Part shown: positions 24,152-33,319 of the stretch, piece after piece
How positions within the stretch are numbered: the stretch's first letter is position 1
How the letters are laid out: every line of letters begins with the position of its first letter
Assembly (NCBI GenBank): GCA_031287735.1
Contig: JAITSO010000008.1
Coordinates: 1-39,347, forward strand
Length of the DNA stretch: 39,347 nt
From: Elusimicrobiota bacterium
Lineage (GTDB): Bacteria > Elusimicrobiota > Endomicrobiia > Endomicrobiales > Endomicrobiaceae
Direction: 5' to 3'
The notes under the pieces: generated by a model
The model's database searches: none
Told to the model about the DNA's origin: nothing
What the model saw: the letters and a program-made list of their open reading frames with translations, nothing else
Translations under genes and position numbers: made by a program

Positions 24152-25447
24152 ATGAAAATAGCACTTATATGTTCCGGGAGCGAATTACTCAACGGAAAAT
24201 TAAACACCAATGCGGCTTACATTGGCTCTCGAATTTTTGATATAGGTCTGCACTTGACATCAGTAATAAATGTAGGCGATAGAAAAGAAGATTTAGAAAG
24301 AATTTTTAACAGTGCTTTCAAAAATTGCGATATTGTAATTTCCACAGGTGGGTTAGGACCTACTTTTGATGATATAACAGTTGAAACGGCCGCTCAATGT
24401 CTAGCACTTGAAATTTACAAAAATGAAAATGTGCTGAATTCTATTAAAAACTATTTTGAAAAACGAAAGCTTTTAACCTTTACAAAAAACAACGAAAAAC
24501 AAGCAAATATTATCAAAGGTGCAAAAGTTTTAGTCAATAATTATGGTACAGCTCCCGGACAAATGCTGCACTTTGAGTTTAAAGATGTACAAAAACAAGT
24601 AAGAAAAACTTTGTTTTTACTGCCTGGACCGCCTAAAGAAATGAAACCTATGTTTGAGGAAAACGTAGTTTCCTTTTTGAAGTGCTATTCTTCAAAGATA
24701 ACAAAAAGCATGGGTATAAAAGTTTTTGGACTTGCCGAATCTGAAGTTGAACAAATGATAATGCCTGTTATAAAAGATTCAAGCTTTGGCGACAATAATT
24801 CAATAGAATTTGGAATTATTGCTTCTAATAGTGTCATAGAAGTAAAGTTTTCAGTTTCAGGTGATGACGAACTTTTAACAGACAAAAAACTTTTAGAATT
24901 AAAATTTAGCTTTGAAAATATCTTAAAAGAAAATATTTTTGGCTACGGAAATGAGACGCTTGCAAGCGTTGTAGGTAAACTTCTAACAACTGCAAAAAAA
25001 ACTATTTCTTTTGCTGAATCCTGCACTGGTGGTTTAATCAGTTCAGCTTTAACAGATGTTCCTGGTAGTTCTCTGTATTTTAAGAATAGCATTATTTCTT
25101 ATTCCAATTTTGCAAAAATTAAAATATTAGGCGTAAAAGAAGGAACTATTTTAAATACCGGAGCTGTAAGTGAAGAAACCGCAAAAGAAATGGCAGTTGG
25201 TGTTTTAAAGCTTTCTGAAAGTGATTATGCTCTTTCAGCAACCGGAATTGCAGGACCATCTGGTGGCACCAAAGAAAAACCTATCGGACTTGTCTGTATA
25301 GCTTTTGCAGACAAAAAAAAATGCGAAGCTTTCAAATTCAACTTTACAGGAACCCGAGACAACATTAGAGAAAGAACTGTCGTCACAGCATTAGATATTA
25401 TCAGGCGTAGAATTCTTTTTTCACGGCTAAAAAATACTGACAAATGA
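24152..25447 (+). CDS. cinA: CinA-family nucleotide pyrophosphatase/NMN deamidase
   Basis: A two-domain protein of about 431 residues. The N-terminal MoCF/COG1058 domain contains ICSGSELLNGKLNTNAAYIG, STGGLGPTFDDITVE and LLPGPPKEMKPMF. The C-terminal domain holds FAESCTGGLISSALTDVPG and the segment ALSATGIAGPSGGTKEKPIG, characteristic of nicotinamide-mononucleotide amidohydrolase. It clears NMN made by DNA ligase and is often near DNA repair genes; an AddB-like nuclease follows here. A TTG two codons upstream (24146) is in frame, but the ATG at 24152 begins with the conserved M-K-I-A-L-I segment and is preferred, giving a seven-base gap to the gene before. Confidence 0.93.
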   Translation: MKIALICSGSELLNGKLNTNAAYIGSRIFDIGLHLTSVINVGDRKEDLERIFNSAFKNCDIVISTGGLGPTFDDITVETAAQCLALEIYKNENVLNSIKNYFEKRKLLTFTKNNEKQANIIKGAKVLVNNYGTAPGQMLHFEFKDVQKQVRKTLFLLPGPPKEMKPMFEENVVSFLKCYSSKITKSMGIKVFGLAESEVEQMIMPVIKDSSFGDNNSIEFGIIASNSVIEVKFSVSGDDELLTDKKLLELKFSFENILKENIFGYGNETLASVVGKLLTTAKKTISFAESCTGGLISSALTDVPGSSLYFKNSIISYSNFAKIKILGVKEGTILNTGAVSEETAKEMAVGVLKLSESDYALSATGIAGPSGGTKEKPIGLVCIAFADKKKCEAFKFNFTGTRDNIRERTVVTALDIIRRRILFSRLKNTDK

Positions 25448-25472
25448 AGCATTAAACAAAAGGTGGTTTGAC

Positions 25473-28277
25473 GTGCCAGGAAAAATAATAAACATTGCTT
25501 TTGATGAGAATGTAATTGACTTTTGTGCAGATTATATAGCTAATAAAAAACATAAAATAGCTTTAATTGCAGGCGGAAAAAGAACTTTTTTGTTTTTAAA
25601 AAAAAGACTCGCCAAATCTTTTGGAAAAGCGTTTTTCCCATATGATTCTTTCACAAACGAAGAATTTATTGAAAAAATTATTTTTGAAAACACGCAATTA
25701 ACAAAAATTTCTGAAATATCAGCAGCTTTTATTCTTTATAATTTGGTAAGAGATACCTATCCAAAACTTTTAAACGGTGAAAAAACTTTTGCACAATCTA
25801 TGGGTTGGCTTTTTGAGCTCTTAACATTCATAGAACAATTAAACTTGGAAAAAGTTTCTAACGCAAAATTGGAAAACATAAAAAACAATGCAGAAATTGG
25901 GTATGATGTTCCAGCCAACGTTAACGACCTATTGAAAAATATACTTAACATAAGAGAAGAATTTTGCAAAATTTTAGAAAAGGAACAGCATACTTTAAGA
26001 GGCTTAAATTTTTTAAAAGTTGAGAATATGGATGTTTCTAAAATTGTAGGTGACTATCAAGAAATAATAATGCTTGCACCATTTTATTTAGCTAAAACAG
26101 AACTCGAAATTCTAAAAAAAATTTATTTAGCTGGTAAGTTGACAGTTATCCTTCATGGAAACCCAAAAGAGTATGAGATATTAAAAGACTTTTATAAGTT
26201 TTTTGAAGTTCAACCACCAGAAATAAATAGTATTCAAAAAAAGTATAACTTAAATATTTATTCAGGATTAGACGATCAGTCACAAGGAGCATTAATAAAA
26301 AACCTTATAAAAGATTTCAGTAGTGAAAAGTTAGACAAAACTGTTATAGTTGTTCCTGATGCAAAAGGTCTTCAATCCGTAATTTCTGAAATTTCAAATA
26401 TCACAGATAAATTCAATGTATCAGCAGGGTTTAATGCAGATAAAACCTCACTGTTTTCACTAATCAGCACAATTGTTGAATCGCAGATTTCCAAAAGGGA
26501 AAACTCTTACTATGCAAAAAATATTGTTAAAGTTTTATCCAATCCATTGATGAAAAACATGCGCTTTCTCTCGAACAGTGCAGTAGCAAGAATTATAGCT
26601 CACAAAATTGAGGAGTATTTGTCAGCAAATTCAAAAAGCATGCTAAGCGGAAAAAACTTTGTTTCTTTTCACGAAATTCTCGATTGTGAAGAAATCATAT
26701 CTGATATGAGTTCAACTATAACTCAAGCTTGGGAATATGTATCTGCTGAAAAAGTTAAAAAAGTTTTAGAAGAAATTTTTGAAACATTTTTTACTTCTTT
26801 GGAAAATATTGAAACGTTAGAGTGTTTAGCTAAACAACTACTTAAAATTATAAAAAAAATTTATTCACTAAGTTCAATAGGAAGCTATTCTTTAAATGTA
26901 GATGCTTTAGAAATTTTAATGGTTGTGATTAAAGACATATCAACCTGCCAAGCTGCAAAAGCTAAATTCGACACTGAGGATATCTTAAATATTTTTAAAA
27001 ACTTAATTAGAAATAAAAAAATAAGTTTATTGGGAACACCTTTGGCTGGTCTTCAATTGCTAGGTTTTTTAGAAACACGCAATCTTTCGTTTGAAAATGT
27101 CTTTATTGTGGGCATGACAGACAGCTCTATTCCAGGTGTAAAACGAACTTATGCTCTCATACCAAAGGAAATAATGTTTTCTTTAGGTCTTAAAAGAGTA
27201 AAAAAGGAATTTGAAATACAAAAATACCACTTTTACCGTTTAATTTCAGCGGCTAAAAACGTCTCATTCATCTACCCTGACAATGAGAAAGAAGAAAGGA
27301 GCAGATTTATAGAAAGCATTGTGTGGTCAGAACAGTTCAAGAACAAAAATATTGATGCTGTGCAGGTTAAAAAGTTTGCTTTGCCAAAGATTGCGGTCTA
27401 TTCGAAAACCAAGCGAAAATACGAAAAAACAGAAGAAATCAAAAAATACTTAAAAAACTTGTCGTATAGCTACAGTAAAATTGACGCATATTTGAAATGC
27501 GAACTCAACTTCTATTTTAAATACATCTTATTGCTTGACGATAAAACCAGAATTGGAGAAGAACTATCTGCAAGCAACATAGGCGATTTCATACACAATT
27601 TTTTAAAAAACACTTTTTGTAGAAATACCTTAAAAGAAACGTTGAGTTCTCAGAAATTTGAGGAAAAATTTTACTCTAATTTAGAAAATAGTTTTGCCGA
27701 ATCAGTATTTTTCAAATCTAGGGAAGATGCTTTCATAATAAAAGAGGTTTTATTTTACAGAATGGGAAACTTCTTAAAATCTGAAAAGGAAAGAAATTTT
27801 GAGAAGGTTTACGACTGCGAAAAGCAGTTTTTTTCAGAAATTCACATTGTCGAAAATATCTACAAACTAGACTGTCGGATTGACAGAATTGACAAAACCA
27901 ACACAAACTTTGCTATTTTAGATTATAAAACTAAAGTAAGCTACGATAAAATAATAACAGGTAAGTTTTTTGAGTTACTAGATGATGCAAATAATTTTAA
28001 TGTCAAAAACATCAAAGCTGCTGTAGCATCTTTGCAATTGCCATTGTATAAGTTTGTTTTTGAGAAGGCTTGTGGTTTTCAAGTTGATTTCCTTGGAATT
28101 TATGATTTAAGAAAAGCAAAAATTGTAGAATTTCCACTACTTGATAGAACCTATGAAAAATGCATTGAGCTAATAAAATACGTTATTTCAGACATAAACT
28201 CCGATAAACCTTTTGAGATGTCTAGTACCGAACAGCAATATTGTAAAGATTGCAACTATTTTAACATATGCAGGTAA
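25473..28277 (+). CDS. AddB-like PD-(D/E)XK nuclease with Fe-S cluster cysteines
   Basis: A 934-residue protein related to AddB of the RecBCD/AddAB double-strand-break repair complexes. The first ~650 residues are a helicase-like region with no Walker A motif (GGKRTFLFLKK is the only similar stretch), so an inactivated helicase. From about residue 665 the nuclease domain begins: YSYSKIDAYLKCELNFYF with C676, then RIDRID and ILDYKT (D817, K819) as the PD-(D/E)XK core, LQLPLYKFVFEKACG, and the final YCKDCNYFNIC with C924, C927 and C933. The four cysteines C676/C924/C927/C933 match the Fe-S staple of AddB. A GTG start at 25473 follows AAGGTGG. No AddA gene is adjacent. It would resect broken DNA ends. 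Confidence 0.88.
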   Translation: MPGKIINIAFDENVIDFCADYIANKKHKIALIAGGKRTFLFLKKRLAKSFGKAFFPYDSFTNEEFIEKIIFENTQLTKISEISAAFILYNLVRDTYPKLLNGEKTFAQSMGWLFELLTFIEQLNLEKVSNAKLENIKNNAEIGYDVPANVNDLLKNILNIREEFCKILEKEQHTLRGLNFLKVENMDVSKIVGDYQEIIMLAPFYLAKTELEILKKIYLAGKLTVILHGNPKEYEILKDFYKFFEVQPPEINSIQKKYNLNIYSGLDDQSQGALIKNLIKDFSSEKLDKTVIVVPDAKGLQSVISEISNITDKFNVSAGFNADKTSLFSLISTIVESQISKRENSYYAKNIVKVLSNPLMKNMRFLSNSAVARIIAHKIEEYLSANSKSMLSGKNFVSFHEILDCEEIISDMSSTITQAWEYVSAEKVKKVLEEIFETFFTSLENIETLECLAKQLLKIIKKIYSLSSIGSYSLNVDALEILMVVIKDISTCQAAKAKFDTEDILNIFKNLIRNKKISLLGTPLAGLQLLGFLETRNLSFENVFIVGMTDSSIPGVKRTYALIPKEIMFSLGLKRVKKEFEIQKYHFYRLISAAKNVSFIYPDNEKEERSRFIESIVWSEQFKNKNIDAVQVKKFALPKIAVYSKTKRKYEKTEEIKKYLKNLSYSYSKIDAYLKCELNFYFKYILLLDDKTRIGEELSASNIGDFIHNFLKNTFCRNTLKETLSSQKFEEKFYSNLENSFAESVFFKSREDAFIIKEVLFYRMGNFLKSEKERNFEKVYDCEKQFFSEIHIVENIYKLDCRIDRIDKTNTNFAILDYKTKVSYDKIITGKFFELLDDANNFNVKNIKAAVASLQLPLYKFVFEKACGFQVDFLGIYDLRKAKIVEFPLLDRTYEKCIELIKYVISDINSDKPFEMSSTEQQYCKDCNYFNICR

Positions 28278-28280
28278 AGT

Positions 28281-28285
28281 GGAGG
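28281..28285 (+). promoter_or_regulatory. Ribosome binding site deciding the start of the DUF4833-like gene
   Basis: GGAGG lies eight bases before the ATG at 28294. A longer in-frame start at 28213 would overlap the nuclease gene by 65 bp and would put 27 residues ahead of the signal peptide, so the later start is taken. Confidence 0.7.
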
Positions 28286-28293
28286 CAGAAAAT

Positions 28294-28812
28294 ATGAAAT
28301 TTTTTTTCAAAACCATGCTGTTTTTATACGTTGTGCTATTTTTTAATTTCTTTGCACAAGCCCAGCCAAAAACAGAAAACCTATTCAAAATAGAAAGAAA
28401 TAAAAATGCCAACATAGTTATGTACGACGTGAAAACAGATATGAATGGCAATATACCCACAGAAGAACCGATAGATGCTTATTGGATTCTATTTGCAAAA
28501 GATGGAAGAAGAGAAGAGCTAGGAAGTATCGATAAAAAAGCCTATGGCTATAAAACATCGTCTGTTTCAGTCAATTCTTTCATTTTAACTTTGAAAGCGG
28601 TTCCCCAAAAACCTATAAGAATTTCTATTGTTAATGGAAATCCAAAAGCTCAAATCGAAATCAATAAAAGACAATCATATCTTTCAAAAGTTTATGTTTT
28701 TGCAAAACCCGGTCTTATTCCAACTGTCTTATATTACACTCTTACTGGAATAGACATAGAAACCGGTAAAGAAATTAATGAACAAGTTAACGTTGTAAAC
28801 CAAAACAAATGA
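28294..28812 (+). CDS. Secreted DUF4833-like protein
   Basis: A 172-residue exported protein with a signal peptide (MKFFFKTMLFLYVVLFFNFF, then AQAQ). The mature part begins with FKIERNKNANIVMYDV and continues with EEPIDAYWILFAKDGRREEL and YGYKTSS, a beta-rich pattern that resembles what I know of DUF4833, whose members have the same NPIDVYWI and GRREELS pattern and are found in Gram-negatives. Function of the family is unknown. It starts 16 bp after the nuclease stop, but is probably unrelated to it. Its end, EINEQVNVVNQNK, is polar. crcB follows 67 bp later. The family call is from memory and was not tested. Confidence 0.7.
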   Translation: MKFFFKTMLFLYVVLFFNFFAQAQPKTENLFKIERNKNANIVMYDVKTDMNGNIPTEEPIDAYWILFAKDGRREELGSIDKKAYGYKTSSVSVNSFILTLKAVPQKPIRISIVNGNPKAQIEINKRQSYLSKVYVFAKPGLIPTVLYYTLTGIDIETGKEINEQVNVVNQNK

Positions 28813-28879
28813 TAAAAATTATACATTGGCATTAATGAATTTAAAGAGTAGCTTATAAGACATTAAAACAGGAATTTCT

Positions 28880-29254
28880 ATGATTACAAATGCAGCCGCT
28901 GTGTTTTTAGGTGGAGGTTTTGGTGCGTTGTGTAGGTTTTTATTATCGGAGTTGGTTCCATTAAATAAATGGGGAATACCGTTTACGATAATATCAGTAA
29001 ATTTTTTAGGTTGTTTTTTAATCGGTATTTTTGGTGCTTTTTTTATGGTCTTTATCCCACCTCATAAAATCAGACACTTTATAATAACAGGTTTTATTGG
29101 TGGTTTTACAACCTTTTCATCTGTTTTTTTAGAAATAGAAATTCTTGCAAGAAATAACATAAATGGAACTGTTTTTTATGTTCTGCTGACAATTATTTTG
29201 CCTTCAATAGGCTTTTTTATTGGGCAGACGTTGGTAAAACTAATTTTTAAATAG
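28880..29254 (+). CDS. crcB: Fluoride channel CrcB/Fluc
   Basis: A 124-residue membrane protein with four hydrophobic segments: near residues 3-21, 33-54 (IISVNFLGCFLIGIFGAFF), 64-85 (FIITGFIGGFTTFSSVFLEI) and 99-122. The motifs GGGFGALCRF, SVNFLGCFLIG and GFIGGFTTFSSV are those of the dual-topology fluoride channel that removes toxic fluoride. The 124-residue length is usual. The functional channel is an antiparallel homodimer, so a single gene is sufficient. I looked for a fluoride riboswitch in the 67-bp upstream space and saw none. Confidence 0.93.
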   Translation: MITNAAAVFLGGGFGALCRFLLSELVPLNKWGIPFTIISVNFLGCFLIGIFGAFFMVFIPPHKIRHFIITGFIGGFTTFSSVFLEIEILARNNINGTVFYVLLTIILPSIGFFIGQTLVKLIFK

Positions 29255-29269
29255 ATGAAAAGAACTTAA

Positions 29270-30646
29270 ATGAACTTAACTATTCCAGAGAAATATAAAT
29301 CTATTATTGAAAAAATTAATTCTGTTGCAAGAGAAATTAATGTTGATGCTTTTATCGTTGGCGGTTTTGTTCGTGATTTATTGCTGAAAAGAGAGCCAAA
29401 TGATTTAGATATTATGATTGCGCCAAAAACGCCAAGCAGTTTGGAGAAATTTTGCGGCATAAATTTTGCCAAAACTCTATCTAAAAAATATGTGCTTCCC
29501 ATATCCGTTTTCGAGCAATTTGGAACCGCAAAACTTAATATTGAAAACGAAGAAGTTGAATTTATAATGCCGCGTAAAGAAATTTACGACAAAAATTCAA
29601 GGAATCCGCAAACTTTTCCTGCCTCTTTGCAAGAGGATGCTTTTAGAAGAGATTTTACAGTCAATGCTTTATTTTTAAAAATTGATAATTTAGAGATCAT
29701 AGATTTAACTTCAAACGGTCTACAAGACATTGAAAACAAACTTATAAGAGTTACAATTGCCGGTGATGAACAAAGGATTTTTTGCGAAGATCCTTTAAGG
29801 ATTTTACGTGCGATAAGACAGAGCTTACAACTTGATTTTCAAATTGAAAGTAAAACTTGTGAAGCTATGAAATTTGCGGCAAATAAAATAGACATTGTCT
29901 CGCCTGATCAAATAAGAGATGAATTAAATAAAATCCTTATTGTGCAAAACCCTTCTAAAGCTTTTTTGGCTATGGACAGCATTGGTTTGCTTGGTAAAAT
30001 TTTTCCAGAACTTTCAAAATTAAAAGATATAGTGCAACCTAAAAAATATCACAATGTCGATGTTTTTTGCCATACTTTGAAAGTTGTGGATAGAGTGGGA
30101 AACAATCTAATTTTAAGAATGGCCGCGTTGCTTTGCGATATCGGAAAATATGAAACATTTAATTTAAAAGACAAAACAATTACTTTTTATAAGCATGAAA
30201 TAATCGGTGCCAAACTTGCGGAAATAGCTTTAAAACGTTTGAACTATCAAAAAGATTTTTGCTTAAAAGTTGCTGAAATTATTAAAAATCACTTATACCC
30301 TAAAATGTACAATGATGATTGGACAGACGCAGCGGTGAGAAGGTTTTTGCAAAGATGCGGCGATAATCTGGGCTTAATTTTAAAAATTTCAAAAGCCGAT
30401 TATGGCAAGGATATTGGAGAAGAAAAACTCATAAAATTAGAGAATAGGATTGAAGTTTTAAAAAATAAAAACCTGCTTTTTCCTAAAGAAGAACTTTTAA
30501 ACGGTTCTGAACTTATTGAAATCTTTAAAAAGCCTGCTGGCAAATGGATACGCTTTGCCAAAGAAAAAGTAAACGAAATGCTAATAGAAAACCCCACACT
30601 GACAAAAGAAGAAATAATAAAAAGTTTAAAAAAAAGCCAAAATTGA
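29270..30646 (+). CDS. CCA-adding tRNA nucleotidyltransferase / poly(A) polymerase family, HD-domain variant
   Basis: A 458-residue protein of the class II nucleotidyltransferase fold. The N-terminal VGGFVRDLLLKREPNDLDIMI gives the GG and DxD motifs (L-D-I with the catalytic aspartates), RRDFTVNALFL motif B, and EDPLRILRAIRQSLQLDF motif D. A helical neck follows, and then a C-terminal HD-like region with HTLKVVDRVGNNLILRMAALL. In place of the metal-binding His-Asp pair this reads C289-D290 (LCDIGK), so the phosphohydrolase site is probably inactive. Neither encoded tRNA in the window has genomic CCA (Glu, Ala, Pro all end at the discriminator), so a CCA-adding enzyme is needed. A strict split between CCA-adding and poly(A) activity cannot be made from the sequence. 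Confidence 0.9.
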   Translation: MNLTIPEKYKSIIEKINSVAREINVDAFIVGGFVRDLLLKREPNDLDIMIAPKTPSSLEKFCGINFAKTLSKKYVLPISVFEQFGTAKLNIENEEVEFIMPRKEIYDKNSRNPQTFPASLQEDAFRRDFTVNALFLKIDNLEIIDLTSNGLQDIENKLIRVTIAGDEQRIFCEDPLRILRAIRQSLQLDFQIESKTCEAMKFAANKIDIVSPDQIRDELNKILIVQNPSKAFLAMDSIGLLGKIFPELSKLKDIVQPKKYHNVDVFCHTLKVVDRVGNNLILRMAALLCDIGKYETFNLKDKTITFYKHEIIGAKLAEIALKRLNYQKDFCLKVAEIIKNHLYPKMYNDDWTDAAVRRFLQRCGDNLGLILKISKADYGKDIGEEKLIKLENRIEVLKNKNLLFPKEELLNGSELIEIFKKPAGKWIRFAKEKVNEMLIENPTLTKEEIIKSLKKSQN

Positions 30647-30802
30647 ATTGCAGTGCAAAACGCCGTGGACAGAACGTTTAAGCCACGCTGTGTTTTTTGC
30701 AAGCGTTCCTGAAATAACAGCTGCTAGTAGCAATGAAAACAAAGCATCGTAAAAATTACGCTATATTTTATGGCAGTTTGAAATCTGTTCTTTAAAACCA
30801 TA

Positions 30803-31567
30803 TTAATTTTTTATCAGCTTCAGAAAATTTTCCACTGAAATTCTTTCAGGTCTTAAAGAAGCATCTAAATTGCACTGCTCTATTATTTTAGCTGCTGTGG
30901 TTTTATCTGATTTTATAAAAGAACTCAAAGAGTTTAAAATTGTTTTTCGCCGCATACTAAAAGCAAATTTAACAAAATCAAACAATACTTTATCAGCTTT
31001 TGGCGGAAATTTGTTTGTAAGCTTTACCACTGTAGAAACAATTTTGGGCTGAGGTCTAAAACACTTTTTGGAAACGTCAAACAGTATGTCGCATTTCGCA
31101 TAATAAGAAGTAAAAACTGAGATATAGCCGTAATCTTTTGTTTGCATTTTAGCACAAAGCCTATGTGCAACTTCTTTTTGAAGCATAAAAACTGCAGTGT
31201 CCCAAATCTGTAAAGGTAAAATTTTTTGAATGATTCTTGTTCCTACATTGTAAGGAAGATTTGAGATAATTTTGATTTTTTCAGACAAAAGTGATGAAAA
31301 AACAGACTCTAAATTTGTTTTCAAAAAATCTTCATTGATTATCTTGATATTTTCAAATGCGAAATACTTGCTTAAGTTTTTGGCTAAATCTTTATCTATT
31401 TCAATAGCAGTTAAAGATCTAGCTTGTTGTTGGATAATTTTTGTGAGAATACCTTTTCCTGGTCCGATCTCAAGAACGCTGTCTGTTGGACGAAGTTGAG
31501 CTGATTTGACTATATTGTTTGCTATGTTTGGATCTGTTAAAAAATTCTGACCATGTTTTTGACGCAT
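30803..31567 (-). CDS. rsmA: 16S rRNA dimethyladenosine transferase
   Basis: Dimethylates A1518 and A1519 of 16S rRNA; also known as KsgA. The 254-residue protein begins MRQKHGQNFLTDPNIANNIV, contains the AdoMet motif EIGPGKGILT (about residues 35-44), the catalytic NLPYNVGTRI (about 103-112) and the C-terminal basic region with FAFSMRRKTILNSL and the segment LRPERISVENFLKL. The lead codons follow the upstream permease by 11 bp, so it is likely the last gene of the sugar importer operon and shares its promoter. Length and motifs are normal. Confidence 0.95.
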   Translation of the reverse strand: MRQKHGQNFLTDPNIANNIVKSAQLRPTDSVLEIGPGKGILTKIIQQQARSLTAIEIDKDLAKNLSKYFAFENIKIINEDFLKTNLESVFSSLLSEKIKIISNLPYNVGTRIIQKILPLQIWDTAVFMLQKEVAHRLCAKMQTKDYGYISVFTSYYAKCDILFDVSKKCFRPQPKIVSTVVKLTNKFPPKADKVLFDFVKFAFSMRRKTILNSLSSFIKSDKTTAAKIIEQCNLDASLRPERISVENFLKLIKN

Positions 31568-31578
31568 AAAACAAAAAA

Positions 31579-32430
31579 CTAACCTTTCAATGCGCCCGCT
31601 GCAATGCCTTTTATTATATGTTTTTGCATATAAAGATACACTATGACAATTGGAATCGTTGCTATTGTAAGACCTGCCATAAGTAAAGGGTAATCTGTCA
31701 CAAAAGTTCCCTGAAATACCATTAAACCTCTTTGAATTGGCATTTTAGCTTTATCTTGGAGAACAACTAAAGCAAGCAAAAATTCATTCCATATCGTAAG
31801 AGCATTCATAATTACTAAAGTGGCTATTGCTGGTTTTGCAAGCGGCAAAGCTATTCTGTAGTAAATTCCAAATCTTGAACATCCATCTATTAAAGCAGCT
31901 TCTTCTACTTCTTTAGGTAGTTCGTCAAAAAAACCTTTCAGTAGAAAAATTGCAAACGCCAATCCATTGCTTATATAGCAAAGCAAAAGACCTGTTCTTG
32001 TATCGAGCAGTGAAAGATTTTTTAAAAGTAAAAAGAGAGGAACAAAAACTCCTGGAATAGGTATTAAAAGTGTTGCAATTAAAAGATAAAAGAAAAAGCT
32101 TTTTCCAAAAAATTCAAGCCTTGCGAAAGCATAGGCGGCAAGTGTAGATATAAAAATAACAAAAAATACTCCGACAACGGTATAAAAAACACTGTTTAAA
32201 AAATATTGACCAAAGTCAGCTTTTACAAAAGCTGTAACGTAATTGCTCCAATTCCATGTTGAAGGTAAAAGAGACATTTTAGAAAATACTTCTTCTTGAG
32301 TTTTTAGCGATGAAGAAACCATCCAAAAAACTGGAAACACACAGGAAAGAGAAACTATTATAAGTATAAAATGCGTGATCGTTGCAGAAATAGACCTTTT
32401 TAATTTTGGGAAATCCACTTTAAGCTCCAC
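31579..32430 (-). CDS. Sugar ABC transporter permease (MalG/UgpE type)
   Basis: A 283-residue inner-membrane permease with six hydrophobic segments and the EAA loop reading EAALIDGCSRFGIYYRIALP near residues 181-200, which docks on the ATPase. The N-terminus HFILIIVSLSCVFPVFWMVSSSL and the C-terminal IKGIAAGALKG are typical of MalG-type carbohydrate permeases of the CUT1 family. It lies 8 bp after the MalF-type gene. The window has no ATP-binding subunit; a shared MsmK/UgpC-like ATPase encoded elsewhere is usual in such systems. Confidence 0.92.
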   Translation of the reverse strand: MELKVDFPKLKRSISATITHFILIIVSLSCVFPVFWMVSSSLKTQEEVFSKMSLLPSTWNWSNYVTAFVKADFGQYFLNSVFYTVVGVFFVIFISTLAAYAFARLEFFGKSFFFYLLIATLLIPIPGVFVPLFLLLKNLSLLDTRTGLLLCYISNGLAFAIFLLKGFFDELPKEVEEAALIDGCSRFGIYYRIALPLAKPAIATLVIMNALTIWNEFLLALVVLQDKAKMPIQRGLMVFQGTFVTDYPLLMAGLTIATIPIVIVYLYMQKHIIKGIAAGALKG

Positions 32431-32438
32431 AGCAAGTA

Positions 32439-33317
32439 TTATTTAAATTTTTTAGAGAAATAAATCTGAGCATAAGAAATTACAAGGAGGACAACACCAA
32501 AAACGACAGCCATTGCTGTTGAATACCCAAATTCTCCATTATTCATATATTCATAAATCTTTGTAATCGGAACATGCGTGTGACCTGCCGGGCCGCCGCG
32601 AGTCATAGAATAAATCAAATCAAAAATTTGCATAGTGCCTAAAATTGTAAGAATGGAAACTATTGTAAAAATTGGCATAAGCAGTGGAAGTGTTACATTT
32701 TTAAATTGCTGCCAAGAGTTTGCCCCATCTACGCGTGCTGCTTCGTAGAGTTCCACAGGTATTGTTTGAAGACCGGCAAGCAAAATAATAAATCCATACC
32801 CAAAGCCTTTCCACATATGAACAACCGCAACAGAAGAAATAGCTGTTTTGATTTCTGAAAGCCAAGCATAATCATGAAATTCCTTAAACCCTAATCCATA
32901 TAAAAAATGATCTAAAATTCCAAAATTTCCATCAAAAACAAACTTCCAAATTAAACCCACAACAACGCCTGATAAAACTGGTGGTAAAAAAAATATCGTC
33001 CTGTATATATTTTCGCCTTTTACATTTTGATTTACAAGCAAAGCCAGAAGAAGAGCGAGTCCATTTTGAATTGTAAGAGCAAGAAGCGTTATATAGCCAG
33101 CGTTTAACATAGATTTCCAAAAAGAAGGATTATTAAACAGAATATCTTTATACTGAGCAAACCCAACAAAAACCATGTTTTTATCAACGCCATTCCACTG
33201 AAACACACTGAGTTCGAAAGTTCTAACAATAGGGTATAAGCTAAACACTAAAAACAAGATCAAAGCCGGAATAATAAAACAAAAATTAGTCATCTTTTCT
33301 TTATTGGTTATTTTCAT
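32439..33317 (-). CDS. Sugar ABC transporter permease (MalF/UgpA type)
   Basis: A 292-residue inner-membrane permease with hydrophobic segments starting at residues 9-27 and the EAA loop EAARVDGANSWQQFKNVTLP around residues 184-203. The LSGVVVGLIWKFVF and GGPAGHTHVPITKIYEYMNN segments are common in UgpA-type carbohydrate permeases. It pairs with the MalG-type gene 8 bp downstream and follows the binding protein gene after 2 bp, so the three form the membrane and capture parts of one importer. The substrate cannot be told from the permease. Confidence 0.92.
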   Translation of the reverse strand: MKITNKEKMTNFCFIIPALILFLVFSLYPIVRTFELSVFQWNGVDKNMVFVGFAQYKDILFNNPSFWKSMLNAGYITLLALTIQNGLALLLALLVNQNVKGENIYRTIFFLPPVLSGVVVGLIWKFVFDGNFGILDHFLYGLGFKEFHDYAWLSEIKTAISSVAVVHMWKGFGYGFIILLAGLQTIPVELYEAARVDGANSWQQFKNVTLPLLMPIFTIVSILTILGTMQIFDLIYSMTRGGPAGHTHVPITKIYEYMNNGEFGYSTAMAVVFGVVLLVISYAQIYFSKKFK

Positions 33318-33319
33318 TT

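Noticed and set aside
28813-28879. A fluoride riboswitch upstream of crcB
   Set aside because: The space is only 67 bp and I could not find the conserved pseudoknot features.
30647-30802. A terminator hairpin between the convergent nucleotidyltransferase and rsmA genes
   Set aside because: The best stem (CGTGG with CCACG) has only five pairs and a 14-base loop, and the T run is displaced.
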